Part shown: in pieces, positions 9,042 through 20,200 of the stretch
Layout: every line of letters starts with the position of its first letter
Position numbering within the stretch: the stretch's first letter is position 1
Source: Wandonia haliotis
GTDB taxonomy: Bacteria > Bacteroidota > Bacteroidia > Flavobacteriales_D > Crocinitomicaceae
Assembly (NCBI RefSeq): GCF_039523435.1
Contig: NZ_BAAAFH010000007.1
Span: 248,001 to 312,000 of the forward strand
DNA length: 64,000 nucleotides
Reading direction: 5' to 3'
Position numbers and translations under genes: made by a program
Notes under the pieces: generated by a model
What the model was told of the DNA's origin: nothing
What the model saw: only the letters and a program-made list of their open reading frames with translations
The model's database searches: none

Positions 9042-10205
9042 TTAGTCTTTGAATTGTGTTTCTCCGTTTCGAACCATTCGTTTCAATAACGGACTGGGAC
9101 GGTAGCGATCTTCTCCGTATTCGTCTTGTAAAGCTGTTAATTTTTCCAGCACCCATTCAAGTCCTGCTTCTTCCGCCCACTGCAACAAACCTTTCGGATA
9201 GTTTACGCCTTTGGTCATCGCCAGATCAATGTCTTTTTTGGAAGCAATATTGAGGAACAGGGCATCGATAGCTTCGTTCATCAACATCACCAGGATACGA
9301 TCCAGAATTTCTTTCCCCAGTTTTTCATCTTTTACGGGTTCGGGTAAGGTTACTCCTTCTGCATAGTTATAGTATCCTCTCCCTGATTTACGTCCCAGGT
9401 ATCCGGCTTCCGAATGGCGTTTTTGTGTCAACGAAGGCCGGTAGCGCGGATCGTAATAGAAAGCTGCAAAAACAGTTTCAGTCACTGTATAGTTGATGTC
9501 GTTCCCGATGTAATCCATTAAGGTGAAAGGTCCCATGCGGAATCCTCCCAGTTCGGTCATTGCCCAGTCAATCGTAGCAAAATCGGCAATTCCTTCTTCG
9601 TAAATACGCAATGCTTCCCCGTAAAACGGACGGGCAACGCGGTTTACAATAAACCCGGGAGTATCTTTTGTGAGTACGGTTACTTTTCGCCAACTGTCAA
9701 TCAACTGTTTTGCAGTCTGCAATGTGGTTTCTGTCGTTTGTACGGCAGGGATGATCTCTACCAGTGGCATTAGCGGTGCCGGATTAAAGAAATGAATTCC
9801 GATAATCCGTCCCGGATTGTTCAGAACAGCACCAATAGAGGCTACAGAAAGTGAGGATGTGTTGGTCGCCAGGATGCAATCCGCTCCTGTTATGGTTTCC
9901 AGATTACGGAAAACTTCGTTCTTTATTTTCAGATTTTCGACAATCGCCTCAATGACTATTCCCGAACCTGCAAAGTCCTCCAGGGAAGATGAAAAGGTGA
10001 TCCGTCTCAAAACATCATTGGCTTCATTGTCCGAAAGTTTTCCTTTTTCAACCAGTCTGAAAAGAATTTTCGTAAGCGCATTTTTTGCTTTTTCCAGTTG
10101 CTGTTCATTTACATCTACCAGTACAACCTGATGTCCCGCTGTTGCAGCGACCTGGGCAATACCACTTCCCATCGTTCCGGCACCCAAAACTCCTACCTGT
10201 ATCAT
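9042..10205 (-). CDS. 3-hydroxyacyl-CoA dehydrogenase
   Basis: The 387 residues start with a Rossmann NAD site (GVLGAGTMGSGIAQVAA) and continue with NTSSLSV and the catalytic-His region GIHFFNPAPLMPLVEII. Two 3HCDH C-terminal helical domains follow, the second shorter. It oxidises L-3-hydroxyacyl-CoA to 3-ketoacyl-CoA with NAD+. With the enoyl-CoA hydratase-like gene 24 bases upstream it forms a beta-oxidation-type or phenylacetate-type pair (PaaH-like); the sequence does not decide between these pathways. Confidence 0.9.
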   Translation of the reverse strand: MIQVGVLGAGTMGSGIAQVAATAGHQVVLVDVNEQQLEKAKNALTKILFRLVEKGKLSDNEANDVLRRITFSSSLEDFAGSGIVIEAIVENLKIKNEVFRNLETITGADCILATNTSSLSVASIGAVLNNPGRIIGIHFFNPAPLMPLVEIIPAVQTTETTLQTAKQLIDSWRKVTVLTKDTPGFIVNRVARPFYGEALRIYEEGIADFATIDWAMTELGGFRMGPFTLMDYIGNDINYTVTETVFAAFYYDPRYRPSLTQKRHSEAGYLGRKSGRGYYNYAEGVTLPEPVKDEKLGKEILDRILVMLMNEAIDALFLNIASKKDIDLAMTKGVNYPKGLLQWAEEAGLEWVLEKLTALQDEYGEDRYRPSPLLKRMVRNGETQFKD

Positions 10206-10229
10206 GCTAAACTCTATTTCGTTTGTTTT

Positions 10230-11003
10230 TTATTCTCCTTTAAATTCCGGTTTGCGTTTTTCAAGGAACGCTGTCGTACCTTCCTGAAAATCGTAGGTAC
10301 TTCCCGCCTGTGTCTGTAACTCCTCTTCTACTTTGAGTTGCTGGGAAAGGTTGTTGGTCATGGATGCGTTCATGGCGATCTTTGTCAGACCTAATCCACG
10401 GGTTGGCATTTTTGCCAGTTGCTCGGCAAATTTCTCAACGGTTTCCATCAGCATTTCATCACCAACTGATTTATAGATCATGTTCATGCGCTCCGCTTCT
10501 TCGGCAATTACTTTGTCCCCGGTCATCATCAAGGCCATTGCTTTCTGAAAACCGATCAAACGGGGTAGAAAAAATGTTCCTCCGCTGTCCGGAATCAATC
10601 CGATTTTTGAAAACGCCTGAATAAATGAAGCGGAATTACCGGCAAAGACGATATCACACGCCAGTGCTATATTTGCTCCTGCTCCAGCTGCCACACCATT
10701 TACAGCAGCAATCACCGGTTTTTCAATGGTACGTATTTTTCCTATTATCGGGTTGTAATGTTTTGCTACGATTGATTGCAACTCCGGACCATTCGGATCG
10801 GTAGCTTCTGCCAGATCCTGTCCGGCACAAAATGCTTTTCCTTCCCCGGTAATAACTACAGCTCTGATATCTCTATTAGTTACCGCTTCATCCAGTGCTC
10901 CCTGAACAGCAAAAGCCATTTCCTGATTGAATGAGTTGAATACCTGCGGACGGTTCAACCGAATCCACAATACATTATTTTTGATTTCTTTGATAATAGT
11001 CAT
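10230..11003 (-). CDS. Enoyl-CoA hydratase/isomerase, PaaG-like
   Basis: This 257-residue crotonase-fold protein starts at the ATG at 11003; a longer reading frame upstream lacks family similarity. The oxyanion-hole motifs are GKAFCAGQDLAE (near residue 62) and NGVAAGAGANIALACD (near 106), followed by IGLIPDSGGTFFLPR. The Asp in PDSGG, where hydratases have Glu, is typical of PaaG-like isomerases. It either hydrates enoyl-CoA or isomerises the phenylacetyl-CoA epoxide. It lies just upstream of the 3-hydroxyacyl-CoA dehydrogenase gene, probably in one operon. Confidence 0.85.
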   Translation of the reverse strand: MTIIKEIKNNVLWIRLNRPQVFNSFNQEMAFAVQGALDEAVTNRDIRAVVITGEGKAFCAGQDLAEATDPNGPELQSIVAKHYNPIIGKIRTIEKPVIAAVNGVAAGAGANIALACDIVFAGNSASFIQAFSKIGLIPDSGGTFFLPRLIGFQKAMALMMTGDKVIAEEAERMNMIYKSVGDEMLMETVEKFAEQLAKMPTRGLGLTKIAMNASMTNNLSQQLKVEEELQTQAGSTYDFQEGTTAFLEKRKPEFKGE

Positions 11004-11071
11004 CTTGTTCCAATTTGGGCTTAAAGTTAGAAAATTTTCGCAAGGGCAGGAAGAGAAGCCTCCCGTGTCTT

Positions 11072-12355
11072 TTACTTCAGATCGGATTCGCGGATCCGTG
11101 CAATCCACAACGAAATTTTACCCTCGTCCATCCGGGGCCATACCGGACGAATCTCTCCGTTTACTGCTGCAATGTTGTTGTAATCTCCGAAAAACATGTC
11201 TGCATCGGGGTAAAAGGGTTTCTCCGAAATTTTCACATTGGTAAAGGTTTCTCCCCCATCCCGGGAGTATGCCATATAGACATCCGTTCCATGATCGTTA
11301 TGGTTTCTTCTGTCAAAAAATACGGTGTACAGGTATCCGGTAGACTGGTCAACGGTTAACCAGGTAAAAAACTGGTGTTTTCCCGGTTCGTCATCATTTA
11401 CACGTTTGGGTTCGCTCCAGGTTGCTCCACCGTCGGTACTTTTAATCAACCAGATGTCTGTATCATCTTCTCCGTTTTTCTGGTCTGCCCAATTGATGTA
11501 CAAAGTCCCTTTGTGCGGAGAATCGCTTCTGTCACATACCAGAATAGGCAATCCGTTACAGCGGTTGATCCCCGGAACATCAATACTCCACCCTCCCGGA
11601 TGATCAATGACTTTGGTTTCTTTTTCCAACCAGGTTTTCCCTCCGTCAGCAGATGTATTGAGCATAATCCCCTGCGGACCTGTCCACGCTACATAGACTT
11701 CACCATTGGGTCCGGCAGCCGGCACAGCACCTTCTACGGTGTTATCACCATCCAGGCAATCTCCTGCGTGATACGAAATCCGCTCGGGAGCCGACCAGGT
11801 TTCTCCTCTGTCCACAGAGCGGGAGAAAAGAATGACGGAAGAATCCGCCGGGTCTTTGGAATCGTATTTATCGAATTGGGTCCATGACATGTAGATGGTT
11901 CCTGATACGGGGTCAAAGTCAACCCAGTGTTTATCGTGTACTTTTCCATTCGGCACAAATGACGTTCCCGCATCAAATTCACCTCCGATTGCATCTGCTT
12001 TCTGACAAACGATACGATCCAGCCACTGACCGTCAGGAGGATTGGAAAGATGAAAATAGTAGTAACGCCCGGTATTATCAATGAGCATGACCGGATCTCC
12101 GTACACGCCCAATGGAGATTGTAATGTAAACGATTTCCAGGTTTTCCCTCCGTCCTCTGAATAATGGTAGTCGTCCATCACGGTTCCGACGATCATCTGA
12201 TCCGGATTGACCGGATTGATCGCAATGGAAGGTTCTACTTGTGAAAACGGGTACAAAGCTGTTTCGGGACGCGGGATCTGCACCAACTTTCCTGTCGTGC
12301 TACAGGAAGCTGCTACGGTGAGTAAAGCGATTGCACAACCGATTACTTTTATCAT
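11072..12355 (-). CDS. Lipoprotein with sialidase-type Asp-box (BNR) propeller
   Basis: The 427-residue protein has a lipoprotein signal (TVAASC, Cys near 18). It carries at least five Asp boxes of the S-x-D-x-G-x-T-W type (SEDGGKTW, SVDRGETW, SADGGKTW, STDGGATW, SRDGGETF) spaced like blades of a six-bladed sialidase propeller. The sialidase catalytic Arg triad and Tyr/Glu pair cannot be placed with confidence, so it may be another exo-glycosidase or a binding protein. It should sit on the periplasmic or outer face of the envelope. Confidence 0.8.
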   Translation of the reverse strand: MIKVIGCAIALLTVAASCSTTGKLVQIPRPETALYPFSQVEPSIAINPVNPDQMIVGTVMDDYHYSEDGGKTWKSFTLQSPLGVYGDPVMLIDNTGRYYYFHLSNPPDGQWLDRIVCQKADAIGGEFDAGTSFVPNGKVHDKHWVDFDPVSGTIYMSWTQFDKYDSKDPADSSVILFSRSVDRGETWSAPERISYHAGDCLDGDNTVEGAVPAAGPNGEVYVAWTGPQGIMLNTSADGGKTWLEKETKVIDHPGGWSIDVPGINRCNGLPILVCDRSDSPHKGTLYINWADQKNGEDDTDIWLIKSTDGGATWSEPKRVNDDEPGKHQFFTWLTVDQSTGYLYTVFFDRRNHNDHGTDVYMAYSRDGGETFTNVKISEKPFYPDADMFFGDYNNIAAVNGEIRPVWPRMDEGKISLWIARIRESDLK

Positions 12356-12366
12356 GTCAGACGGGT

Positions 12367-12624
12367 TTATTTATGTTTTTTACAACTACAGTTTTCCGGA
12401 ACGGGATCGTAACCGGAACCTCCCCATGGATGGCAGGAAGCGATTCTTCTTGCTCCAAGGTATGTGCCCTTAATTACACCACAACGACGAATGGCTTCGA
12501 TTGCATAATTCGAACACGTCGGTTCGTAGCGACAACTGTTCGGTAAGATCGGACTGATGACCCACTGGTATATTCGGATCAACAGAATAAATGGGGCTGC
12601 TATAATTTTCCGGATGATTTTCAT
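12367..12624 (-). CDS. yidD: Membrane protein insertion efficiency factor YidD
   Basis: The 85 residues show the YidD pattern: an N-terminal amphipathic helix (IRIYQWVISPIL), then CRYEPTCSNYAIEAI and the end SCHPWGGSGYDPVP. YidD helps YidC place proteins in the inner membrane. It lies 4 bases from the stop of the upstream deacetylase-like gene, suggesting one transcript. Confidence 0.95.
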   Translation of the reverse strand: MKIIRKIIAAPFILLIRIYQWVISPILPNSCRYEPTCSNYAIEAIRRCGVIKGTYLGARRIASCHPWGGSGYDPVPENCSCKKHK

Positions 12625-12628
12625 GACC

Positions 12629-13621
12629 TTATATCAGATCATCAAAGGTACGGAATTTATGTTGATTTTTTTTAGCGTAGGCAATATAGGTATCCAGTTT
12701 TTCGAGTCCGAAACGGGTCATGGATTTAGGGTGACCGATTACAACAAGATCTGTTCTCCCTTTCGCTGCATAGGTTTTTGTTACTTTTTTGAGAACGGAA
12801 GCGTAGTACCCGTCACAACTTACGTGGTTCCACCCCGAACGCGTCAGGTTGGTGTATTTTTTACCGGGCTGCGGAATAAACATTCCGTCTCCGATCATTT
12901 TATGACGGTCGGGACGCAACCGACCCCAGCCATACAGCTGCCAGTAAAAAAGCGGGTTGTATTTCCAACTGGCAATCGGGTATTCTGTAAAAAAGCCCTG
13001 CTCATTTTCTTTACACAAATCGTCTTCAAAACGGTAGTGTCCTTTGTCTCCGGGCGCTGTTCTGAAATCATAGAAATAGTGTTCCGTTTCGAAATAAGCA
13101 CCGGGATAAACGGTTGAATCTAAGCGAATGTTGTTTTTCATAAAAGCCGGTCTGATCCGGTCAAATGGTTGCAGACACCATCCTCCCGCCCGGAATCCCT
13201 GCACCGGTTTTTCTGAAATTGCTTCCAGTTTTTGCTTGTACCGCGTTACTATTTCCAGAATTTCATCGTCCTGAAAGTCGGTTAGTTTGTAGCAATTATC
13301 TACTACCATGATCCACTCTTTCCCATCGTACCAGGATTTTTCCCAGTGCGGGTGAATGTGCAGTTGCAGAGCGTTTCCCTTTTTTTGCAGGGTTTTCAGT
13401 TGTTCCACTACCTGTTCGTATTCTTGTTGGAGCTGCGGAAATTCGGTTTTGAATTTTTCCAACCGGAGCAGGTAGCCTACATCTACAAAATAGGTCATCC
13501 CGATCCCGTGCTTTTCTGCCAGATCCATCAATAGTTGTGAGGGATACAGGATACTTTTCTCCAGCGAACCGGCTGGCTTACCAAAGAAAAGTTCATAGTC
13601 GTATGTCAGAAATATATTCAT
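12629..13621 (-). CDS. Polysaccharide-deacetylase-like enzyme
   Basis: The 330-residue protein starts at the ATG at 13621 (MNIFLTYDYELFF); a longer in-frame start adds 15 unlikely residues. It resembles NodB/CE4-type enzymes: an N-terminal TYDYE with acidic catalytic or metal residues, an LHIHPHW motif that could supply two metal-binding histidines, and a GFRAGGW segment. No signal peptide is present, so the substrate is probably a cytosolic sugar-lipid or glycan precursor. The family is well represented next to glycan genes in Bacteroidota. Confidence 0.7.
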   Translation of the reverse strand: MNIFLTYDYELFFGKPAGSLEKSILYPSQLLMDLAEKHGIGMTYFVDVGYLLRLEKFKTEFPQLQQEYEQVVEQLKTLQKKGNALQLHIHPHWEKSWYDGKEWIMVVDNCYKLTDFQDDEILEIVTRYKQKLEAISEKPVQGFRAGGWCLQPFDRIRPAFMKNNIRLDSTVYPGAYFETEHYFYDFRTAPGDKGHYRFEDDLCKENEQGFFTEYPIASWKYNPLFYWQLYGWGRLRPDRHKMIGDGMFIPQPGKKYTNLTRSGWNHVSCDGYYASVLKKVTKTYAAKGRTDLVVIGHPKSMTRFGLEKLDTYIAYAKKNQHKFRTFDDLI

Positions 13622-13904
13622 ATTCGCACCGGAATCGTTCTGTTTCTTGCCCGGGCTAAAGTACATATTTATCCGGTTCTACAAGAAATCCGGACTGCTA
13701 TCTCTCCCTGAAAGATGATTGTCGGCTCTTGAAAAAAATCAATTATGTAAACTATTTGTAATAAAAATGTGAAAAACTTAGTTTTTTTGTTGATAACTTT
13801 TTAACTAACTGACAGCAAAACGGTTAAAGTTTTTGTTTTCGCCAAAAATCCGATTCTCCTACTTCAACACTGATTTGTTTTCATAACCAACCTAAAAAAA
13901 TACC

Positions 13905-13912
13905 TACTTTTG
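13905..13912 (+). promoter_or_regulatory. Likely promoter of the resident RHS operon
   Basis: TACTTTTG fits the Bacteroidota -7 consensus TAnnTTTG. A TTTG about 27 bases upstream is farther than usual, so the -33 element is uncertain. If used, it would give a leader of roughly 290 bases before the RHS start codon at 14212. Confidence 0.45.
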
Positions 13913-14065
13913 CCGCGGAATTTAAAATTTACTAAAAACCGGAAATCACACGTAAATCAAAAACACTACTCACTCCACCCCTATTATACTGACTACCAGG
14001 GACTGGTTAAAATTTGTGTAACACTTTACCTGAATTTCCTTATTACGTTACAATATTTTCCTTTT

Positions 14066-14179
14066 ATGAAACCAATTCTTTCACTTCGCACTTTTTCGCT
14101 ATTGTTAGCTATATCCTTTTCGTTTTTTCTTGTAACCACCATCAATACTCCCATTATATGTTTAATTTTGTTTTTGTAA
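14066..14179 (+). CDS. Possible 37-residue hydrophobic leader peptide
   Basis: A short frame encodes MKPILSLRTFSLLLAISF followed by more hydrophobic residues and a stop, all inside the predicted RHS 5' leader. It looks like a signal peptide without a mature protein. It may be a remnant of an earlier gene start, a leader peptide, or chance in AT-rich sequence. There is no clear ribosome site. Confidence 0.25.
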   Translation: MKPILSLRTFSLLLAISFSFFLVTTINTPIICLILFL

Positions 14180-14211
14180 ATCGTAATTTACTAGTACTCA
14201 ACTTTTGTAAA

Positions 14212-17200
14212 ATGAACCACAAAAAGTATTTTTCCCCAACAGCCTGTCTCCTGTTCATGATTTTTGTTACACTCAACTTTGGGTTCTCTCAGAATGAAAA
14301 GTCTTTTTCCGAGAAATTAGAAGGCATACAAACAAGTTCTAAAGAATTAACAAAAAGTGCTTCTACCGATGAATCATCCATTGGACAATCCGGGGAAATG
14401 ACCACTACAATCCCTCTTCTTACCATAACCTCTCGCACATTATCTTTTCCTATTCAGCTCAATTATCGCTCAGGAATAACCACAGATCAAAAAAGCGGAC
14501 CTGTGGGGTTAGGTTGGCAAATGCCAATTGGGAGTATAACAAGGGACTATGGTGCCTATGAACCTGATTACTCTTCCGGTCTTCATGAAGCTGAAATGCG
14601 TAATTTTCATTCTCCAACCAATACACAATTAAAGGGCAAATTTGTATCTACAGGCGGAGCCATTGTTGACCCCAACTGTCATACAAAAGTTTTGGCATTC
14701 GATGCGATCGAAAGAGTAGAAGGTAGGGTCATGCCATTGAGTGATAAATATCATGTGGAAGTTCCCGGAATGTTATCCAACACGTTCTTCAACGGTGCTT
14801 CGATGAATAATTCAAATAATTATGGTTGGGTCCTGGAAGAACAGGAAAATTGGAGAATCAACGAATCCTATAAAACATTTGAAATCAGTCAGGAGTTTTC
14901 AAGAATTAACGAGATTAACCTTGTTCATAACGCCACTACAAATCGCCCCCTCCTAAACTCCAGCTATGCCGCTGCTATTGTTGTTCCTCCTTATGTGAAA
15001 AATGCTTATTTCTGGCACCCTACTCCCAATGGAGACTATTTTTCGCCTCAAGATAGTCAGCGAGTAGTACGTTATGAAGATTTTGACTCTTTCACTATCA
15101 CAGATGATAATGGAATACGTTATGTTTTCGGAAGACCATTAAGAGGTCAAAAATTTATTTTCTCTAACGATCCTTATTGGAGTAACCACGAAGGAAGTTG
15201 CAGTAATTCTGCAAATGGGAGTTTCTGGAAAATTGACTTTATAGCAGAATGGTTATTAACCGCTATTTTATCCCCGGATTATATAGACCTCAACGAGAAT
15301 GGAATTCCTGACAAAAACGACGAAGGAGATTGGATTCGTTTTGAGTACACCTCTCCCACAAAAGTAGAAGATGGTTTCCTCTCAGGGTCAGGTGTACCTT
15401 CCTCACAAACTGTGCCCCGTCACCGCGAATGGTCTTCTTTCTCTCAAACAGACAAAGCCTCTTCATTAATGCGTGAACGAGCTTACTTACAAAAAATTAT
15501 TACCCCTGTTCAAGAAGTTGATTTTACCATATCTAAGCGGTTTGATGTCGACCATGACTTTTTTACTAAACCTCTTAATCGTTATATGAATGATTTTTAT
15601 TTTGCAGACAAATCCATGACCAGTCAGGGCACTCCTGAAGATTACGATATTTTTTATCCTGTAGAAACCATGAAGTATGATACAATTCGTTCATCTTCCC
15701 TATTAATTGATAAAACAAATTACCTCTCAGAGAATCTCAAAACAAATACGGTCGTTTTGGAGTATGCTGACAAAGGCAGCACAAATGAACTTGCTGTATC
15801 TTCCTATTTGATAAGGTCTAACAATAATGAAGAAAAAACTGATGGAAATGGGGTCACGTTAGGCTCTCCTTACAAATCAACAAACTTTGATATCGAAGAA
15901 TATAAAAGCACCTCCGAGAAAAGAGGAAAAACAACATTGTTAGGTGTGTCTTTTTTGGATGGTGAAGAAAACGAAGCTACGAAAACTGATTATCAATTTG
16001 AATACGCTTATAATCCTTCATTTGACGAATTTCATAAACGTGAAATCGTTAGAAGCTACTTTTTCCCCTCTACAAGACAAGGTCACCCCTCTGCAACGAT
16101 AACAACAGAGCCATTTCAACGTGCACTTACACCACTTGGTAGTTATGAAGAAGTCCTCACTGGAACAGATGGACTGTCAACTACAACAACTATTCATTCC
16201 TCTGTTTTTGCGTATGATTTTCTCATTTCCTTTCCGTTTAAAGAGTATACACTTAACGGCTCATGGCATAAAAACTATATCGAACAAACATTACAACCAG
16301 TTAACGATGCCTACGGTTATTTTTTTGTAGAGAATTGTGACATCTGTCCCCAGGCCTGGACACTTACTTCTATTAAATACCCAACTGGAGGAATAGTTTC
16401 GTTTGAATATGAAAAAGGTTCTTTTGATCAACAGGCTGATCAATTGAATTGGAGTTTCAAACCTGATCAAATACCTGTTGTCCACAACTATAATTTGCTG
16501 GCTAACAAACTAAGTTCAGAACAATATCAAGCCTATCAACAAGGTTATATTCCTCCGGAAGTTGTAATCCCTCCACTTTACGCTGCATACGAAGTTAGTC
16601 TTCCTGATAGTTATGGAATTCGTTTAAAGAAAAAACGAATTAACGACCTGATTAACCCTGAAGTAACCAAAGAATTTATCTATGGAACCGGGCACTTCAC
16701 TTCACTCCCTTCCGCATATCTTCAGAATTACCTTCAGGGGTTCAATCAGTTTATTATACGTGAGAATTTTCGTTGGCGGTCTTTCCCCTGGTACAGTTCT
16801 CCCAGTAATTCTTTTGCCAGCCTTGCCTTAACAGCCTATAGCGATATTGCTTTAGATGATTACAGGTCTACTCATTTTTATGAGAAAATAGAAACACACA
16901 ATACTGACCAATCTTTTATCAGAAGAAACTATGGCTCCACAATAGGTACGGAAATTGACTACCCTGAATTTTCTGTTTTCGCTTTCCACATGGGATACGA
17001 AGGGGCACAACTAGTAAATAAACCCAGGCTTACTTTAGCTGGAGATAATGTTAATAGAATTCCTATTACGATCCGTTCCGAGGAGTTTTTTGAAGGTGGA
17101 GAAACTACTCCCTACAAATCAATACACTATACATATCTGAGGATCATCGATACCCACCCGTGGCAATTAGATGTCGATTATACAGCAGGAGTCACTCATC

Positions 17201-20200
17201 TTAATGAATTAATGCTTTGGAACAATCAATTTCCAATTCACAGGTATTTTGGAGAAGGGTATATCTGGTACACCTCAGACACTATACCAGACTCGTTGTA
17301 TCTGCCCCTGCTACCCGAATCAAAAATGAGTTATCAAAGATGGGCTACATCAAAGACACTTTTAAAGCGTAAAAGAACCAACTACAAAGGTATTATTACG
17401 CAAACAGATTATGAATACGATGATGCCCACCGCATATCAAAAGCAGAAATATCCGGATCAGGTATTGCTCTGCCCCTCATTACTCACACTACTTACTTAC
17501 ATGCAAACACTACTCTATTGGCAAATATGGTAAACTTACCCGTCAGTACTACTCAATATTTAGGTGCAATAGCCCCTGAAAATACACTCAGTGCAAAAGC
17601 TATAACTTATGAGTTTAACCATAGGGCTCCTAAAATAAAAAATACATTTGTTTATAAAACGGATAATGTTAATCCAGTAACCGGTACTTTCACACTGGTT
17701 CCTTTTGATTATAATTCTACAAATAATCCCGGTTGGCAAATAGATCAAAAAGATATTTATAAGTACAACCGGGCTAAATCTGCTGTTTCACACCGTAATA
17801 ATCAACTGTTCGGTAAAACAGTATTTGGTTACGGACTAAATCTTATAAAAGCTTCTTTTTTACATCCTGACAATTCATTTGACGCTACATATACAGGGTT
17901 TGAAGATATGGAAGGCAGATGGTATATTGATGAATGGGAAAATACAGATTATTTGGAAGAAAAATGGTTGATGAAGCCCTATTATGGATGGACATTTGTA
18001 CCCGCTGTTTCTACATGGAAGAGTGTCAACCCCTGTACAGGACAATCCGGAACACAAATGAACACACAACCCGGTCCGGGCGGATCAGGGACAATGCCCG
18101 ATCCAAGTCCTACAAAAGGCGGAAATTATATTACTGTCAACGATATTTCAAATATTGAAATTGGTAGTGAGGTAGAAGTTCGTCTTCAAGGCAGTTCCCT
18201 GTCTAATCCCAATCCGTATAGCTGGACATTATCTACAACCGTTTCAAATATATTTGTCAACAACCAGTACCCGCAACGAATGGTAGATTTTTATTATGAA
18301 AATGGTTCCTATCATCCTATCTGGGGAGATTCAGGCTATGAATATACCGTATGTTTTTCAGATCCCATTGAATATCCTGGATCTACACACCCCTGGAAGT
18401 CAGAATATCATAATGGACAAGTATCTAACGAGGATGCATATCATACGATTAATTTTACAACAGTAAAAGTTCGTTCTCGATTGGGACATGCAATCTCTTC
18501 AACCTATGCACATACCGGGAAATATAGTTACAAGCTTCCAACAAAAAGAGAAGCAAATGCAGAATTTCGCCAAACCCCTGTACGACCGGTAAGAATACAT
18601 GATTATAATCTCATTCCTACAGAATGTAATACTATCGGTGAGCCTGGTGGTTCGGTTACTTTCTCTTCTCCGCCTGACTATTGCTTTAGAAATTATGAAG
18701 CAAGTGTCTGGTTGAAATATGATTATGACCTCCCTAAGATTGGGCTTCCCTCTGATCCGATGGTCCCCAAAAGTGCTGACACAAATGCCGATGCAATCTA
18801 TGTGCGAGGTGCTGTAACAACTGTAGATAATGGTGGAAATATAAAGATTATATGTGATGTCTATAACAGCACACATACCACTCTGATGGAGCAATTTGTA
18901 TTCTATCCTGAAGATGTTAGTAATGGCTGGAAACAATATACGATTCCTATTGATGCCATTCCGGTTACTTCTGGTACATGGATTGATGTATATGTTGTTA
19001 ATGAAATTAATCAGGTAGGTGTTGGCTTAAAGAATTACAAATCTGTATTCGCAGATGATTTACTGGTATACCCGAAAGATGCTAAATACTCCTACATAAC
19101 ATTTGATAAATTCGGCAACGAGACATTTGTAGCGAACAACAATGATGTTTTTTCGTATCAACGTTACGACCCTAAGGGAAGAGTGATAAGTACTTACGAT
19201 GTATATGGAAAACTCAGCTCAAAAATCAGTTATTCTGAAAATGCTCCTTTACCCTCAGAACAAAATCATGTTACGGAACGTATCTGGGTAGACAACGGTA
19301 TGTTTAATGAAAAAAGATATTATTTAGACGGGTTTGGAAAAACCAAACAAGTAATGATATCTGATCCGGACAGAGGTCTTAGATTAGTGAGCGAATCCAA
19401 TGTATTTGATTCTCAAGGACGCATAAGTAGGTCTTATAAACCATATGTGCTTCAAGGTGCTTCTTTCGAAAATAGTTATGACCCCGATTTTGCAACCCGT
19501 ACCAATGAATTATATAGTTCTCCTAATCATTTTGCTAATGCCTTTATCAGAGCCGATTATGAAAATAGACCGGAAGAGGTCCTCACTTCTGTTTCCCTAC
19601 CTAGAATGAGTTTCGAGGGAATTATTAGCAGTACACAACATGATTTTGTTACCCTGACAACGATTACAAACCCGTATACAAATGAAAGTTATGTTGCCGG
19701 AGAGTTAATTGTTCATGAATTACAGCATCCCGATGGACAAACCGTTCGTACTTATATGGATGCACTTGGGAAAGTTGTTTTGGAAGAACACCGCATAGGA
19801 TATAATCACTTTCAAAATACAGACGGATCTGTTGATTTTACTAGCAGCTCTCCTGATCTTTATGCAAAAACCTGGTTTACTTATACAGCAGATGGAAAGC
19901 TCACCGGAATATATGATCCAAACGGAAAAACAACTACCTTTCGATACAATAGTATCGGGGAATCCATCGGTACCGTATCCCCTGATAAAGGCAGAACCAA
20001 TTTCAATTACGACAAATACGGACAGTTACGGTTCATCAAAAGCGAAAAAGATATCGTAGCCTCATCAACAAATCCTTACCACACAGATCAGTTGAAGTAT
20101 TTTAAATATGATAAATGGGGAAGAGAAATTGAATCAGGAATGGTTATGTCAGCAGAATATAATCCGAATATTGACCCCAATAATCTCCCTTTTCCATCGG

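Larger units (their letters stand above)
13667..14211. other. 545-base intergenic leader region before the RHS gene
   Basis: This is the gap between the divergent deacetylase-like gene and the RHS gene. It holds a TAnnTTTG promoter element (13905-13912) facing the RHS gene and one short hydrophobic reading frame (14066-14179). I see no strong terminator or RNA gene in it. Confidence 0.6.

Noticed and set aside
10230..11108. Longer N-terminus of the enoyl-CoA hydratase gene (from 11108)
   Set aside because: The additional 35 residues do not resemble the family and overlap the end of the upstream lipoprotein gene; the ATG at 11003 gives the usual start.
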